Below, in pieces: positions 10,587-20,925 of a stretch of 64,000 nucleotides of DNA. How positions within the stretch are numbered: the stretch's first letter is position 1; each line of letters starts with the position of its first letter. The position numbers were made by a program, and so were the translations under genes. Source of the DNA: Amoebidium appalachense. Lineage: Eukaryota > Ichthyosporea. Location of the stretch: contig CAVNZM010000010.1 in assembly GCA_963693365.1 (NCBI GenBank), forward strand, positions 7,936,001-8,000,000, read 5' to 3'. Below the pieces are notes generated by a model, which saw only the letters and a program-made list of their open reading frames with translations, was not told where the DNA came from and ran no database searches.

Positions 10587-11458
10587 GTGGCACGACGTGG
10601 ACCACCTACCAGCGTGAGGTGGACCTCTACCTTCAGTTCACTTCCGCCTACGGCCTTGCCCCCTGGCCCATGGATACCCCGCGTGCCTTTGCGTTTGCTG
10701 CCCACATCGCCTCCACCCGTGCCGTCAAGCCTGAGTCCCTGGATTCCGTTTTTGCGGCACTGCGTAAGATCCACGTTTTATGGGGTTTCCCCTACCCCGA
10801 TCCCGAACTAATCGCCGCCGTCAAGAAGGGCTACGCCAAGCTTTATTACGCCCATCACCCGGAAATCCTGGAACCCGCCGCTCTCCCGTCCCCCGTGCTC
10901 CGTCAGATCTTCGATCTCGTTGTTCCCGATCCAGATGCTGGCCGGTGGCAGTTCCTTGTCGTCGTCTCGTTTCTCTTCGGCCTGCGTGTCTCCACCGCCG
11001 TTGCCTTGACCCCTTCATGTTTTGAATGGGGCAGTGATGGTTCCTTGTCCATCAAGTTGCCCTTCCGCAAGCAAGGCGCTGCCAAGCCCAAGCGGGTTGT
11101 TGGTCCCTGCCTCCTTCACGTCGACCTCCGCCTCTGGATCACCGAGCGCCTCCGGCAATACGAAAATCTTCAGATCGATCGCATCAGCCCCTCTGCTTCG
11201 TTTCAGGCGGCCAATCGGGCCCTCCGTGACCTGCTGCAGCTTTCCTCCCTGCCGCCGGCGCTCGTTACCGCGATCCACTGGCATTCCCTACGACACGCCA
11301 TGGTGGACGCCTGTGGTGCGATTGGTGTGCCCGAAGGCTCCATCCGTCGTCTCGGCCACTGGGATTCCTCCGAGTTCCGTAACTACGGTCAGCCCCGGGC
11401 GGAACAGTCCGCCGATCGATTTTTCTTTGGTGATCTGGCCCCGGTCCCTAGGTCCTAG
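10469..11458 (+). CDS. Tyrosine recombinase of the retroelement
   Basis: A recombinase of the DIRS/Ngaro group replaces the DDE integrase of LTR elements and is thought to insert a circular DNA intermediate. An N-terminal core-binding-like segment starts near 10567 (SLSGTTWTTYQREVDLYL). The catalytic part shows FLFGLRVSTAVAL (first Arg, about 10975), HSLRHAMVDA (HxxR box, about 11281) and GHWDSSEFRNYG (His/Trp and the nucleophile Tyr, about 11356-11391). The stop codon is at 11456-11458, 32 bp before B1. The frame is the same as the reverse transcriptase and upstream DNA is open in it, so the exact start is uncertain; I place it where recognisable sequence begins. All catalytic residues look present. 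Confidence 0.82.
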   Translation: MGDVGLLDHSRFAHWIAATAAHAPPALQSAVIQLATGSLSGTTWTTYQREVDLYLQFTSAYGLAPWPMDTPRAFAFAAHIASTRAVKPESLDSVFAALRKIHVLWGFPYPDPELIAAVKKGYAKLYYAHHPEILEPAALPSPVLRQIFDLVVPDPDAGRWQFLVVVSFLFGLRVSTAVALTPSCFEWGSDGSLSIKLPFRKQGAAKPKRVVGPCLLHVDLRLWITERLRQYENLQIDRISPSASFQAANRALRDLLQLSSLPPALVTAIHWHSLRHAMVDACGAIGVPEGSIRRLGHWDSSEFRNYGQPRAEQSADRFFFGDLAPVPRS

Positions 11459-11489
11459 GTTTTCGTTCGCCCTTTTGTTTGGTCGCAGT

Positions 11490-11517
11490 AGCAATTGGAT
11501 TCTCAGAAGCCAATCAT
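11490..11517 (+). repeat. B1 copy of the split direct repeat
   Basis: This 28-bp sequence (AGCAATTGG...AATCAT) is repeated at 11920-11947. Its last five bases, ATCAT, overlap the first five of A2. Confidence 0.85.
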
Positions 11518-11712
11518 CAATAGTGAAACTATTTCGATTGGTTCTTCGAATCATTGACCTGATTGGGTGTAATACACCAATTATCTTTCAAGAAAGAATA
11601 ATTGCTGTGTATTCCACCAATCATGGTCTGGCGCTGAATCTTGGCTGCAGGCTATATAAGCTGCAGCCGAGAGAAGCCTTGATCAGTCTTCCCTCACTCA
11701 GCGCCACTTGTA
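11513..11712 (+). repeat. A2 copy of the split direct repeat
   Basis: Matches A1 (463-662), including the TATA-like GCTATATAAG (11651-11660). It therefore places a second promoter-like segment facing the dehydrogenase gene 350 bp downstream. Confidence 0.9.
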
Positions 11713-11919
11713 CCCAACCCATCCCGCCCGCGTCTTCCTTTGCTCTCACTCAGTTTTTGTCTGCGCGCACACACGATTGATAGTTAGATTTGGGGTGGTA
11801 CTGCCGTGTGGTCGCAGGCTTTCACTTTTACCGATCTCTTTGTGATTGACTGGTAACTGGTTTGCCGATCCCAGCCGATCTCAGCCGATCTCAGCTGTTT
11901 GAGCTCAAATAAAATTGAA

Positions 11920-11947
11920 AGCAATTGGATTCTCAGAAGCCAATCAT
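11920..11947 (+). repeat. B2 copy of the split direct repeat, right end of element
   Basis: Copy of B1. It ends in ATCAT, which marks the right boundary. Host sequence with the dehydrogenase promoter follows at once. A polyadenylation-like AATAAA lies at about 11907. Confidence 0.85.
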
Positions 11948-12067
11948 GCATGAGTCGGCCGAATATAAGGATATAAATAGAATTGTCCAATCAATTCGAC
12001 CATGAAGTTGGCAATTGTGTACGAAACGAAATTTCACTTTTGCTTTTCAATTGCACAACAAGCAGAC
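11948..12067 (+). promoter_or_regulatory. Core promoter and 5' leader of the dehydrogenase gene
   Basis: GGATATAAATAG at about 11968-11979 is a good TATA box, 90 bp before the chosen ATG at 12068. A CCAAT-like AGCCAATCAT lies just upstream (about 11938-11947), but that motif belongs to the end of the retroelement, so the element may now supply a promoter-proximal box. Confidence 0.55.
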
Positions 12068-13921
12068 ATGAAGGGTTTGTGGCTCGAAAACAAGCAGGTG
12101 TCTCTGCGCACAGACATACCAGAGCCCACGCCCAAGTATGGCGAGGCCAAAATCAAAGTTAATGTGGCAGGCATATGCAACACAGACATAGAGCTACAGA
12201 AGGGGTACTACCCTTATACAGGTGTGCTGGGTCACGAGTTTGTTGGTACGGTGACAGAATGCGAAGAGAGGCCCGAACTTGTGGGTAAACGTGTGGTGGG
12301 GGAGATAAACGCAGCCTGCGGGGACTGCACATACTGCACCAGATATGACATGCCTACACACTGTTCACGGCGCACCGTGCTTGGCATCCAGAACAGAGAT
12401 GGGGCGCTGGGGGAGTATACCGTGTTGCCGGCCAAGAACCTGCTGGTCGTGCCTGATAGTGTGAGTGATGAGGTGGCGGCGTTTACGGAGCCACTGGCTG
12501 CTGCTCTGGAGATACAGGACCAGGTAGGTGGTTTTGGGAGTGAGTGTTGTGTGCGGGCAATGAGGGGATCTAATCATGGGAGAGAGGGTGAACTGGAGTA
12601 CATGAATGAGGAATGCCTTCTTCCTGCCACATATTTCCCTTTTCCCGCCACATCCACTTCTTCTAGTGGGCATTCTTATCGCCCATAAAAGTAAATCCTC
12701 CCCTTACCAAATAGTCTAGCCAGGATGGCTCAGCCTCCGGTGTGCACTGTCGAAAGCACTTATACCCCCCCCCCCCCTTCCCCCCCCCCCTCCCCCCCCC
12801 CCCCCCCCTTTCCCCTCTCCTCCCCCCCCCCCACCAAAAAAAGAAAAAAGAAAAGAATTGACAGAAGAAAGAAATCGAACAGCAATCTTTACGTACTTCG
12901 TTTTCTTTACTTTCAGCTGTTCGTAACCTGGCCCACATTCGGACTCAAGTTGGACCAACAACCTCCTTCCCGCCCTCTCCTTGTCTCTTTAGTTGCTCTC
13001 TCTCTCTTCCTCCTTCTCTTCCCTCCTTCTTTCTCTGCCCACCACCCCCCCCCCCCCCCCCCCCCCCCCCCACACCCACCCAACCACCCACCCCCTGCTC
13101 TCCTCCCCCCTCCCCCCCCCCCCCCCCCCCCCCGGCAGCTTTCTTTGCCTCCCTCCCTTAACCCCCTCCCTCTCCCCCCTCCGTCCCCCCCCCCCCCCCC
13201 CCCCCTCCCCGCCCCACACACGTTTTTTATCAGACATGACTGTCTCTCCCTCGCTCCCCCGGGTCCCCCCCCCCTGCCTCCCCCCTCCCCAGCCCGCCCC
13301 CTTCCCCACCCCTCTTTCTTTCACGAACAGTCACTTGTTTCCTCCCTCTCTTTCCACCCTTCCCCATTCCTTCTCCACTCTAACCTGCCTTTTCTTCAGT
13401 TGAAGATCCTCCCCTTCCACAAAGTTTTGAGCCTTGGCGACGGCAAGTTGGGCCAGTTGGTTGCGCAAACACTGGCCCTAACAGGCTGCCAGCTGACCGT
13501 GTTTGGCCGTCACGACTCCAAGCTGGCAAACTTACGCAAACGGGGCATTGAATGCGTGATTCTTAAAGACAAGAACGTGCTCCCTCCGGAATATGGTGGT
13601 GCGTTTGATTTTGTTGTGGAGTGCACAGGCAACCAAGGCGGTTTTGAGCTGGCTAGACGTGCTTTGCGCCCACGAGGAACGTTGGTGCTAAAAAGCACGT
13701 ATGCAGGAAACTTGACTGTGGATATGAGTGCTATTGTGGTCGATGAGATAACGTTGGTGGGGTCAAGGTGTGGGCCGTTTGACAAGGCACTAAAAGTTTT
13801 GGAGGAGGGGAAGGTGGATGTGAGTGGGCTTATCCAGGCCACCTATGGGGTGGACGAGGCTATGCAAGCTTTTGAAGCGGCACAGCAGCCGGGTGCACAG
13901 AAGGTGCTGGTGAGGTTCTGA
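12068..13921 (+). CDS. Zinc-dependent alcohol dehydrogenase-like protein (MDR superfamily)
   Basis: Two exons, 12068-12523 and 13400-13921, joined in phase 0, give 325 residues, normal for this subgroup. The first exon holds the GroES-like fold: catalytic-zinc cysteine in GICNTDIE, VLGHEFVG with the His-Glu pair, and a four-cysteine structural-zinc loop CGDCTYCTRYDMPTHC. The second exon holds the Rossmann fold, with LSLGDGKLGQ as the nucleotide-binding glycine loop. The protein would oxidise an alcohol or reduce an aldehyde with NAD(P); the substrate is unknown. The donor is CAG/GTAGGT and the acceptor TTCTTCAG/TTG. The 876-bp intron is very rich in C-runs (12766-13220). ATG 12068 is preferred because family members start at this point. 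An in-frame ATG at 12002 would add 22 residues, possibly a leader. Confidence 0.9.
12524..13399 (+). other. C-homopolymer-rich intron of the dehydrogenase gene
   Basis: Almost half of 12760-13320 is C in runs of 10 to 30 on the sense strand. Reading frames through it give only proline-rich or glycine-rich pseudo-peptides. Confidence 0.8.
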
Positions 13922-14511
13922 GGGCACGAGAGAAGTGTCTGGGGTGGATGTAGAGGGATTGGTGCATGTTTGCGTTTGGTCTCTGACTGAATATTGAAGT
14001 GAGATTGGCATGCAGGCTCTGGTGTGTAACGATCTGGATTCTGGAGGATTGGGTGCACATACATGTGATTGTAGGTGTTGTTGCCAGAGAGAGGGGGGGA
14101 AAGATTTAGTTAGACAAAGTGCACTTGCAATTGGGATCATGTATTGAATGCCGGTCGATAAATGTTATGTGTAGAACAACAGCATCCATGTGCATGTTTC
14201 AAAGCTTCTCAGTGAGTCTAAAATTTCAGGGTGCGGCACTTTTCCGTAACTTTTTGTTAATGCTATGCAACTTCTGTATCATATGCCTTTTTTTATCTAT
14301 AACCGTTTTTAGTTTTTAGTTTTATGGGCAAGTACATGTGGGCCCTGCTGTCTTATTATTGAAGACTTCAATATCAAACCGCACCTTCACTACTGTAGTG
14401 TGGCGTGCTCGGACGGATCCTGCAAGTGTATACGGACTTTCTAATCATTAACGACTCCATGACTCCGCAGTATAACGTACGAGGTCGAGAGAGGTTTTTT
14501 TTGGGTACCAA

Positions 14512-14549
<38 letters not shown>

Positions 14550-16816
14550 GGTTAGTGTGTGCACGTTGATACACATGCACGACGGACAACATATAGAAAA
14601 GGAAAAAAGGGTGTAGGTGCCCAGGAGTGTATTAAACCCGTTACCCCAGGAGAGGGGGGGGTTTAAATGCAGAACATGGTACGAAGTACATATATAGGAC
14701 GAGAAGCATGGTGCAGGACACCTGCAAATGAAGTCTGCAACATCAGCAATTTGCACAGTATGCGTGATAAGCAGAGGCCATCCTCAGAGGGGTTGATCAC
14801 GTCATCCGCAGAAACCGGGGGAGGGAGGGGATACGGGGATACACGGCCATTATCCAGTAATTGACCAGCAAGCTTGCACACAACACAGTTTCGATTTTGT
14901 TTCTGGTGAATAGTGCAACTTTATTTAAACTTCCCGTTTTATGCCTCAAGAACTCCCTCTCTCGTAGTCCACATGGCCAACCCTGCCTTGAGTGTTAACC
15001 TGTCGGAGGGCAGCATGGTCAGTTAAGCCTTGGGACATAAAACGTAACAGCCTGCTATGGGTAGCTTGATCATACAGACAGTCTCTTCAACCAGCAGTTC
15101 AGTGGATTGACAGATTATAAAAGTTGTGTAATATCACGTCAAGCTTGAGCACCGTTAAAAAGAAACACCACGAGTTATCTATCAGGGAGAACGAAGGTTG
15201 TTAAGGGACAACTGAGTGCGCGGCAACCAGGCGAAAAAACATGGTGTAACCTAAAGCACTTTCACTATGGAGCGTCAGAGAAAGAAACAAAGTGAAGCGG
15301 GGGAGGAAGAAGGTGCCAGCGGACAGGGGAGGGGGGGAGAAGGGAGGAGGGGAGCTCACAAGAACCGTGGCCACGGTAGGTATCTCATTGCTGGACTACC
15401 CAAGGCACCTGTGCAGAAAAAACTGGTTAACAAGGAAAGGAACGGCACAGGTAGGTAGAAGCACAAAACGGGAGGCATCAGTGTAACTATGACAATAAAG
15501 CCGTCATACAACCAGGACACCCATAACGGGCTCCTTAGTTTCCTGCAAGATAGTTGTCATCCTTGCCACCCAAAACTGGCTACCGCTACACGTGAAAGAA
15601 ATAAATCCCAAGGCACGCGAACGTATCAAGCTACAGCTGCATACACGGATGGGTTCTATCTAAAGCTCGTCGTTTTTGTGTGAGAAGGCTAGCTAAAGCG
15701 GACACCTAAACCCCAAGGGTTCAGGGAAACAGCCCATTCCAAGGGATAATTACATTTACAATTCCAATTCGGCCTAACCAACCCACACATATATCAGCCG
15801 TGTTGGGCACGCCGTAAGCAACACTGAAAGACAAAATACCTTATCTTCTACAGCCATTACAAAACGAAGACGAAGGTAAACAAAAAAACACAAAAAAAGT
15901 GCAAGGACCTCGTTTTCTTCTTTTCTCTACATGGGAAATATTTGGGAACACGAACCTTGACCAACACGTGAGTGGGACGAGGTCAGACACCGTGAGGCTT
16001 TTTATACATCACAACCGGTCTTCAGAAGCCATGACATTTAGCAAGCACAAAATATTACCAAAACTCGTATCAATTTAAAGCAGGTTACGGAGCACATGTA
16101 GCGAATGGTTAGCAATTGTTAGATCTGCACACTGGATCTCCAAATGTGCAGGGATTATAGCAGATCGAGGTCGATCTGAGGGCGATCGCTCCGCTCAAAA
16201 AAGATCCCACGCCTGAAGCACACTTTCCTATGAGCAAAGTGCGGAGGTGATCGCAATCTAGCTTGAGCTTTTCTGTTAGTCAATCATGTTCCGACTATAG
16301 CTGTTAAAAGTATAGCTAGTTTTTAAACATGCTTTTACGATTCATTTTTTGTTTAGAGTCATGATCTACTTTTAGAACTGCTTTCAACTATTGGCTTACC
16401 TACCGCACCGTCACAGCTGCCACTATTCAAAGTGTCGTTCAGATCTTCTCGAAAGAATAGCTGTGTTATTTCTGAAATGAGAAGGGGGTAAAAGGCTAAA
16501 ATTTACAACGTAGCACTGCAAGATAATTGAGTAGAACAGTATTGCGCCAAGTTTTGCGCGAAGATACGTTTTTCTTGAGCATAGTATTCAAAATTTTACT
16601 GTTCTTTTGGGGCAACGCTTTTGAGGTGACTTATGTGTTGTTTGCCTTTCTGTTTTTTTCCTCCGAGCGTGTGTAAATCGTTGTACAAAGCTTTTATTCG
16701 CGCACAAGCTACACAAATTGACAATCTTTTTCCTCTGATAACGGCTGTAAATAATATTCGGCCTCTTTTCTTTCCTGTTTCATCCACGTACGAGAGAGAG
16801 AGACAAGACGTAGTTC
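13922..16816. other. Intergenic region
   Basis: No gene is supported. It includes a 35-base G-run (about 14512-14546), one minus-orientation copy of the dispersed poly(C)-tailed repeat (about 14652-14820) and AT-richer DNA from 15700 to 16750 that probably holds the promoter of the next gene. No clear TATA box could be assigned. Confidence 0.5.
14652..14820 (-). repeat. Dispersed poly(C)-tailed repeat, intergenic copy
   Basis: Starts G-run-TTTAAATGCAGAACATGGTACGAAGTAC and continues with GAAGCATGGTGCAGGACAC, CACAGTATGCGTGATAAGCAG and CCATCCTCAGAGG, the word order shared with the copies near 19.6, 25.3, 25.7, 31.5, 42.2 and 63.8 kb. Confidence 0.8.
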
Positions 16817-19800
16817 ATGCCGGCCACCCCGGCCACCGTTGAATCTCAAGGGGTCCAGCCGGTTAATGTGTCACCTGCTGATTCCGTTGTTGATGCAACG
16901 AAAAACGAAGTGGAAAAACTAAAGAAATTTACGGAGGAGAGAATAGTTCTAAACATGTCGGTCACTACGGCTACCGTAGAAGCTCAGGTGAAAGAGTCGG
17001 TGGATGTGTGGTCTGCAGATTCAATCGTTGATGCAGCAGAGAAGGAGGCAGAAAAACTGAAGAAGCATACGGGAGAGGGAGATAAAACAGCCGTGTACCC
17101 AATGATAGACGAACTGGCAAGGCCAGAAAAGCCAGCAGTGGCCGGCATACACCACGACACTAGCAAGAAGAGTGAAGTAAAACGGATACCTTTAGACGCG
17201 CTAAAAACGACACCTTCAGTGAGTGAGCTTGGCACTACAGTGTCTGATGTTGACATCTGTGTGCCAGATGTGGTGGCCGAGTCGCTTAGTGAACCCGAAG
17301 TGGCACAAGAGAATCCAAAGCATGTTCTGGAAGGTGCACCACATGTACCGGCACCTGAAGAGAGACGGCGTGTAACGTAAGTAGTCGGTGGTCTTCTCTC
17401 TTGGTCTCCCCTCTAGTTTCTGGGACCTCTTACTGCTTCCTCGGGTGTTGTGGATGAGCCTGATTTTCTTCATCTTGCAGTGGCCACTGCTCGGCAAATG
17501 ACCTTCGCTTTTATTCCTTTTGTTTTGTTTAGGTTCAGTGGTTCTTCCTGGGCTTGTATCTGACTTTACCTGCTCCTGATACCCTATGGGTAAATCTCTT
17601 CCGTTACTCCACTTTTTCCCTCCTCTCACCCTATCAATTTACCTCTATCTGCCCCCCCCCCACCCCCTCTCCCCCCCACCCACATCCCCTCCCCCCACCC
17701 ACCCGTAACCCCCCCCCCCCCCCCCCCCCCCTCTCTCCCCCTTTTTAGCTCCTCTTACCTTCCTTTCTGCTGCCCTTTTTCTTCTTTCCAAACCCCTGTT
17801 CAGGTTTTTCCTAGTCTCCGCTGCGCGTTCCCCATGCAACCCATTTGCCATCCATCCTTTTTCTCATTTTTGTATGATGCAGGCATTTTTTTGCTGGCAC
17901 TTTCGGTCTATCTGTGCTTTGTCCTCTCGTGTTGACCAGCACTTTCTTTGGCCCTGCTGGCCCCCCCTCCCTCCTCCCCCCCTTCCTCCTCCTCCTCCTC
18001 CTCCTCATCTCCCGGCTTTTAACAACCCCCCCCCCCCCCCCCCCCCGCCCTTCGTTTTTCCTTTATTTTTCAACCACCCATGCCCTATTCCTTTCACCAA
18101 AGGTCCAGCACTTTCCCTTTGCCCTCCCCCACCTTTACCAACCCTCCCACCCAACCATAGTTCACTTCGTCTTCTCCCCTATTCTCTCTCCTGTATTTCC
18201 TTGTTTGAAATGCTCCTGCTAGCAGAGCCTGTTCTGATAACCTGCTTTATCCTCTTTGAAGTCAAAGCAATTCCTGTTGTAATGCAACATTGGCACCAAG
18301 GGTGTCCTGCATCGCACCGCCCATGCTTAAAACCCCTCCACTGCACACGGCTGGTTGGACTTAAACTGTCCTTGCATAGCTCACCTGTCTACCTGCGATG
18401 CTACACCAATGGTTTGCTCCTTCGGATGTTTGCACCTTTTCCTTGCTGTCGTGTCCGTTGCCATCGATTCCCGGTGTCCATGCCTGGCCCTTTCCCCCCC
18501 TCCCCCTCTTCCCCCCTCCCCAGATACATAAATGTGCATATGCCCACCTCTCACATACATGCACAGACATAGATGCACAGGCGCCCACACGCGGTAACAC
18601 TTTGTTCCTGCTCGTCTGGCTCTCGTTCGTGTGCTCATAATGCGACCACACAAAGTGTTTTGTCTTGGCTCTGTTATGCCATCGTGCCTTTGTATTCACC
18701 TTGTGCCTGTCTTTATTTCTCCTTTCACGTTTCAAGGCGCAAAGTCTCCACTCCCGTGTCCCCCCCCCCCTCCCTCCCTTCCTATTTGCTGCCTCTGCTA
18801 TTATTTGCTTTTCTTTTGTGTTCTCATTTCGGTGGCTCCCTCATTTGTTCATGTTTGCCAACCCCATCCACACAATACCTCCCTTCCCCCCTTCCCCCCC
18901 CTCCCCCCCCCCCCCCCTTCCCCCCCTTCCCTTGCTGCATTCTCTCTCCTGTTGCCCTCCTGTCTTCCCCTTCAACCACCTCACTCCCCTCCCTTTGCCT
19001 GTCCTCTCCCTCCTGTGCCCTCAACCCCCACAGCCATTCGTCCCCTCCATCCCCCCTCCTCCTCCCTCTCGGCCCACCCATGGGGGTGGGGGGGAGGGGA
19101 TGGGGGTGGGGGGGGAGAGGGGATGGAAACACGCTTCACTCACACACATTCACGCACACAAGTGGAGATATGGGCACCAACATTTGCGTCATGAGAATGA
19201 CAACTCTGTCCTCCGTTCTCTGTCTCTTCCCCCTCTTCCTCCCCCCCCCCCCCCCCCCCTCTCCCCTCTCCTGCCTCCCTTCTCCCCCTCTCCCTTTCTT
19301 CCCTCCTCTGTCCTCCGTCTCCTCTCCGCCCCTGCTTCCCTCCCTCCCTCCCTCCCTTTCTACTTCCCTCGCTGTGTTCATCATTCTCTCTCTCTCTGTC
19401 CTTCTCCCCCCCCCCCCCCCCCCCCTCTCGCTCTCTCTCTCTCTCTCTCGCTCCCCTCCCCCCCCCCCCCCCCCCTCTCTCTCTCTCTGCACTCACTCTC
19501 GCACTGTCTCTCTCTCGCTGGCTTTCCCTTCCAGCTCCACCCCCCTCCCTCTCTCCCCCCCGGGGAATAGGTCGAAACTCGGGTACTGTGGATGACGTGG
19601 GCCCCCCCTGAGGATAGGCTCTGCTTATTATGCATACTCTTTATGTATGGCTTGCATTCTGCATCGTGTTATCCGTTTGTTCTTGTGTACTTCGTACTTT
19701 TTGACGCATTCAAACCCCCCCCCCCCCCCCCTTCTTTCCCCGGAGGATGGGTCCGATTAATGATGCATGCTTTATGTGTATGGTCTGTAACTTCTGCATC

Positions 19801-19932
19801 GTGTGTGGTGGTGGTGGTTGGTTGGTTGGTTTTTGGGGGAGGGGGGGTTCACCGTGAATGTGTGTACTTCGTTCTCTGTAACATATTTTAAAAACGCACG
19901 ACCACTACCACCCGCACCAGCAGGCGTGCGCG

Positions 19933-19986
<54 letters not shown>

Positions 19987-20876
19987 CACACACATGCACA
20001 CACAGCATAAGGCCACCCTCTTAACCCACACAACACACCCGAGTCATCATCATCCTTTCCCCCTGCACCTTCCCACATCTGTACCCCCTACGCTCCCTGC
20101 AATGCCACCTCACGCCCTCCATATCGCACCACCCACATGCACACAGTACTAACTCACTGTGTGTACACAGCTGGGGCAAATACAACCACCTGCACTTCAC
20201 CTACGCGCCATGGCAGTACAACCGTCGGCCCTTGGACCAAAAATTCACCGACCACGACATGTTGCTTATCCGCAAAGAGTTGGACGATTTGCACAAGGAA
20301 TTGTTCCCCAACCAGGTGCTATATACGGTCATGCCTAGTGTGCGCACAGTACCTGAGACTACCATGCAGACGTTCAAACGCAGGCTGAGCGGAAGTTTTG
20401 ACGGGTTGAAGGGCCACGTGAAAAAGATGACTTCGTTTACGGAACTCGGCGCGGACCATGCGCTTATTCACCACCTACCACGGCCCAGTGTGGAATTACG
20501 CGATCATACGCCCGAAGACTCGAGCGGAGAGGACTCTACCCCACCCTCCTCCCCAACCAACAGTCCTGGTATTTCCAGCCGCCTTGTGCAAATGTTTTCA
20601 CCCCGTTTGCGCTCGAGTAGTGTTGGGCACACGGGTGCAAAGGAGAGATCATCTCTCTCGGAGGAGTTACAGGGAGGAGATAGTGAGAGGGGCAGGGAGG
20701 AAAGGAAGGGGAAGGAGAGGGAGAGGTCTAAGAGCCCTATGAGGCGGCTGTTTGATTTGTCCCCACGTTCTAGTACAAGTAGTAGGACGGACTCACCAAG
20801 GGCTAGCAAGGGAGGTTCAGGAAAACTACAGGCCATGTGCTCAGTTCCTAATATTGTCGTCACTCAGTTTGACTAG
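16817..20876 (+). CDS. Putative PP1-docking protein, two exons, family uncertain
   Basis: Exon 1 is 16817-17376 (donor AAC/GTAAGT) and exon 2 is 20171-20876 (acceptor ACACAG/C). Phase 2 matches, giving 421 residues. Exon 1 is acidic and holds two imperfect repeats of about 38 residues (shared ATVE, ADSxVDA, EKLKK). The splice joins RRRVT to W, making RRVTW, a good fit to the PP1-docking RVxF consensus, followed by HLHFTYAPWQYNRRPLDQKF. Docking plus a downstream APW recalls PPP1R15 eIF2-alpha-phosphatase subunits (KVxF then GPW), but the spacing differs and I cannot assign the family. The C-terminal half is Ser/Pro/Arg-rich with repeated SP sites (SPRLRSS, KSPMRR, LSPRSS), suggesting phosphorylation and disorder. 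No membrane segment is seen. The 2.8-kb intron is pyrimidine-rich and carries two copies of the dispersed repeat. Confidence 0.65.
17377..20170 (+). other. Long pyrimidine-rich intron
   Basis: Sense-strand C-runs and CT-rich DNA dominate (17650-19560), followed by dispersed-repeat copies at about 19566-19733 and 19742-19890 and a (GC)n/(AC)n microsatellite at 19928-19984. Long apparent open frames here are low-complexity and are not called. Confidence 0.7.
19566..19733 (+). repeat. Dispersed poly(C)-tailed repeat, sense copy
   Basis: Reads GGTCGAAACTCGGGTACTG...GTACTTCGTAC...GCATTCAAA followed by a run of about 18 C. It is in sense with the host gene. A weaker, partly lost copy follows at 19742-19890. 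Confidence 0.82.
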
Positions 20877-20892
20877 AGATGGAAGGGGAGAA

Positions 20893-20925
<33 letters not shown>

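Larger units (their letters stand above)
463..11947 (+). mobile_element. Tyrosine-recombinase retroelement (PAT/Ngaro-like, DIRS order), interrupted
   Basis: The element has a 200-bp direct repeat (A1 463-662, A2 11513-11712) and a 28-bp direct repeat (B1 11490-11517, B2 11920-11947) in the order A1-body-B1-A2-B2, the split-direct-repeat layout of PAT and Ngaro elements. The body encodes, in order, a gag-like protein, a reverse transcriptase with YLDDF, RNase H and a tyrosine recombinase. The pentamer ATCAT sits at the start of A1, at the B1/A2 overlap and at the end of B2, as expected if integration used recombination at a short core. Without the nested LTR element (2288-9423 plus its 5-bp target copy) the element would be about 4.3 kb, a normal size. 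The reverse transcriptase frame is preserved across the insertion. Two further frame breaks lie at C-runs (about 821-828 and 9790-9795). Confidence 0.88.

Noticed and set aside
12725-13921. Single 398-residue open frame covering the dehydrogenase second half
   Set aside because: Its first two thirds is translated C-run intron (poly-Pro/Ser). Only 13400-13921 is coding and it splices in phase to 12068-12523.
17874-19595. Long proline-rich plus-strand frames
   Set aside because: Low-complexity translation of pyrimidine-rich intron DNA; several overlapping frames are equally open and none has homology.
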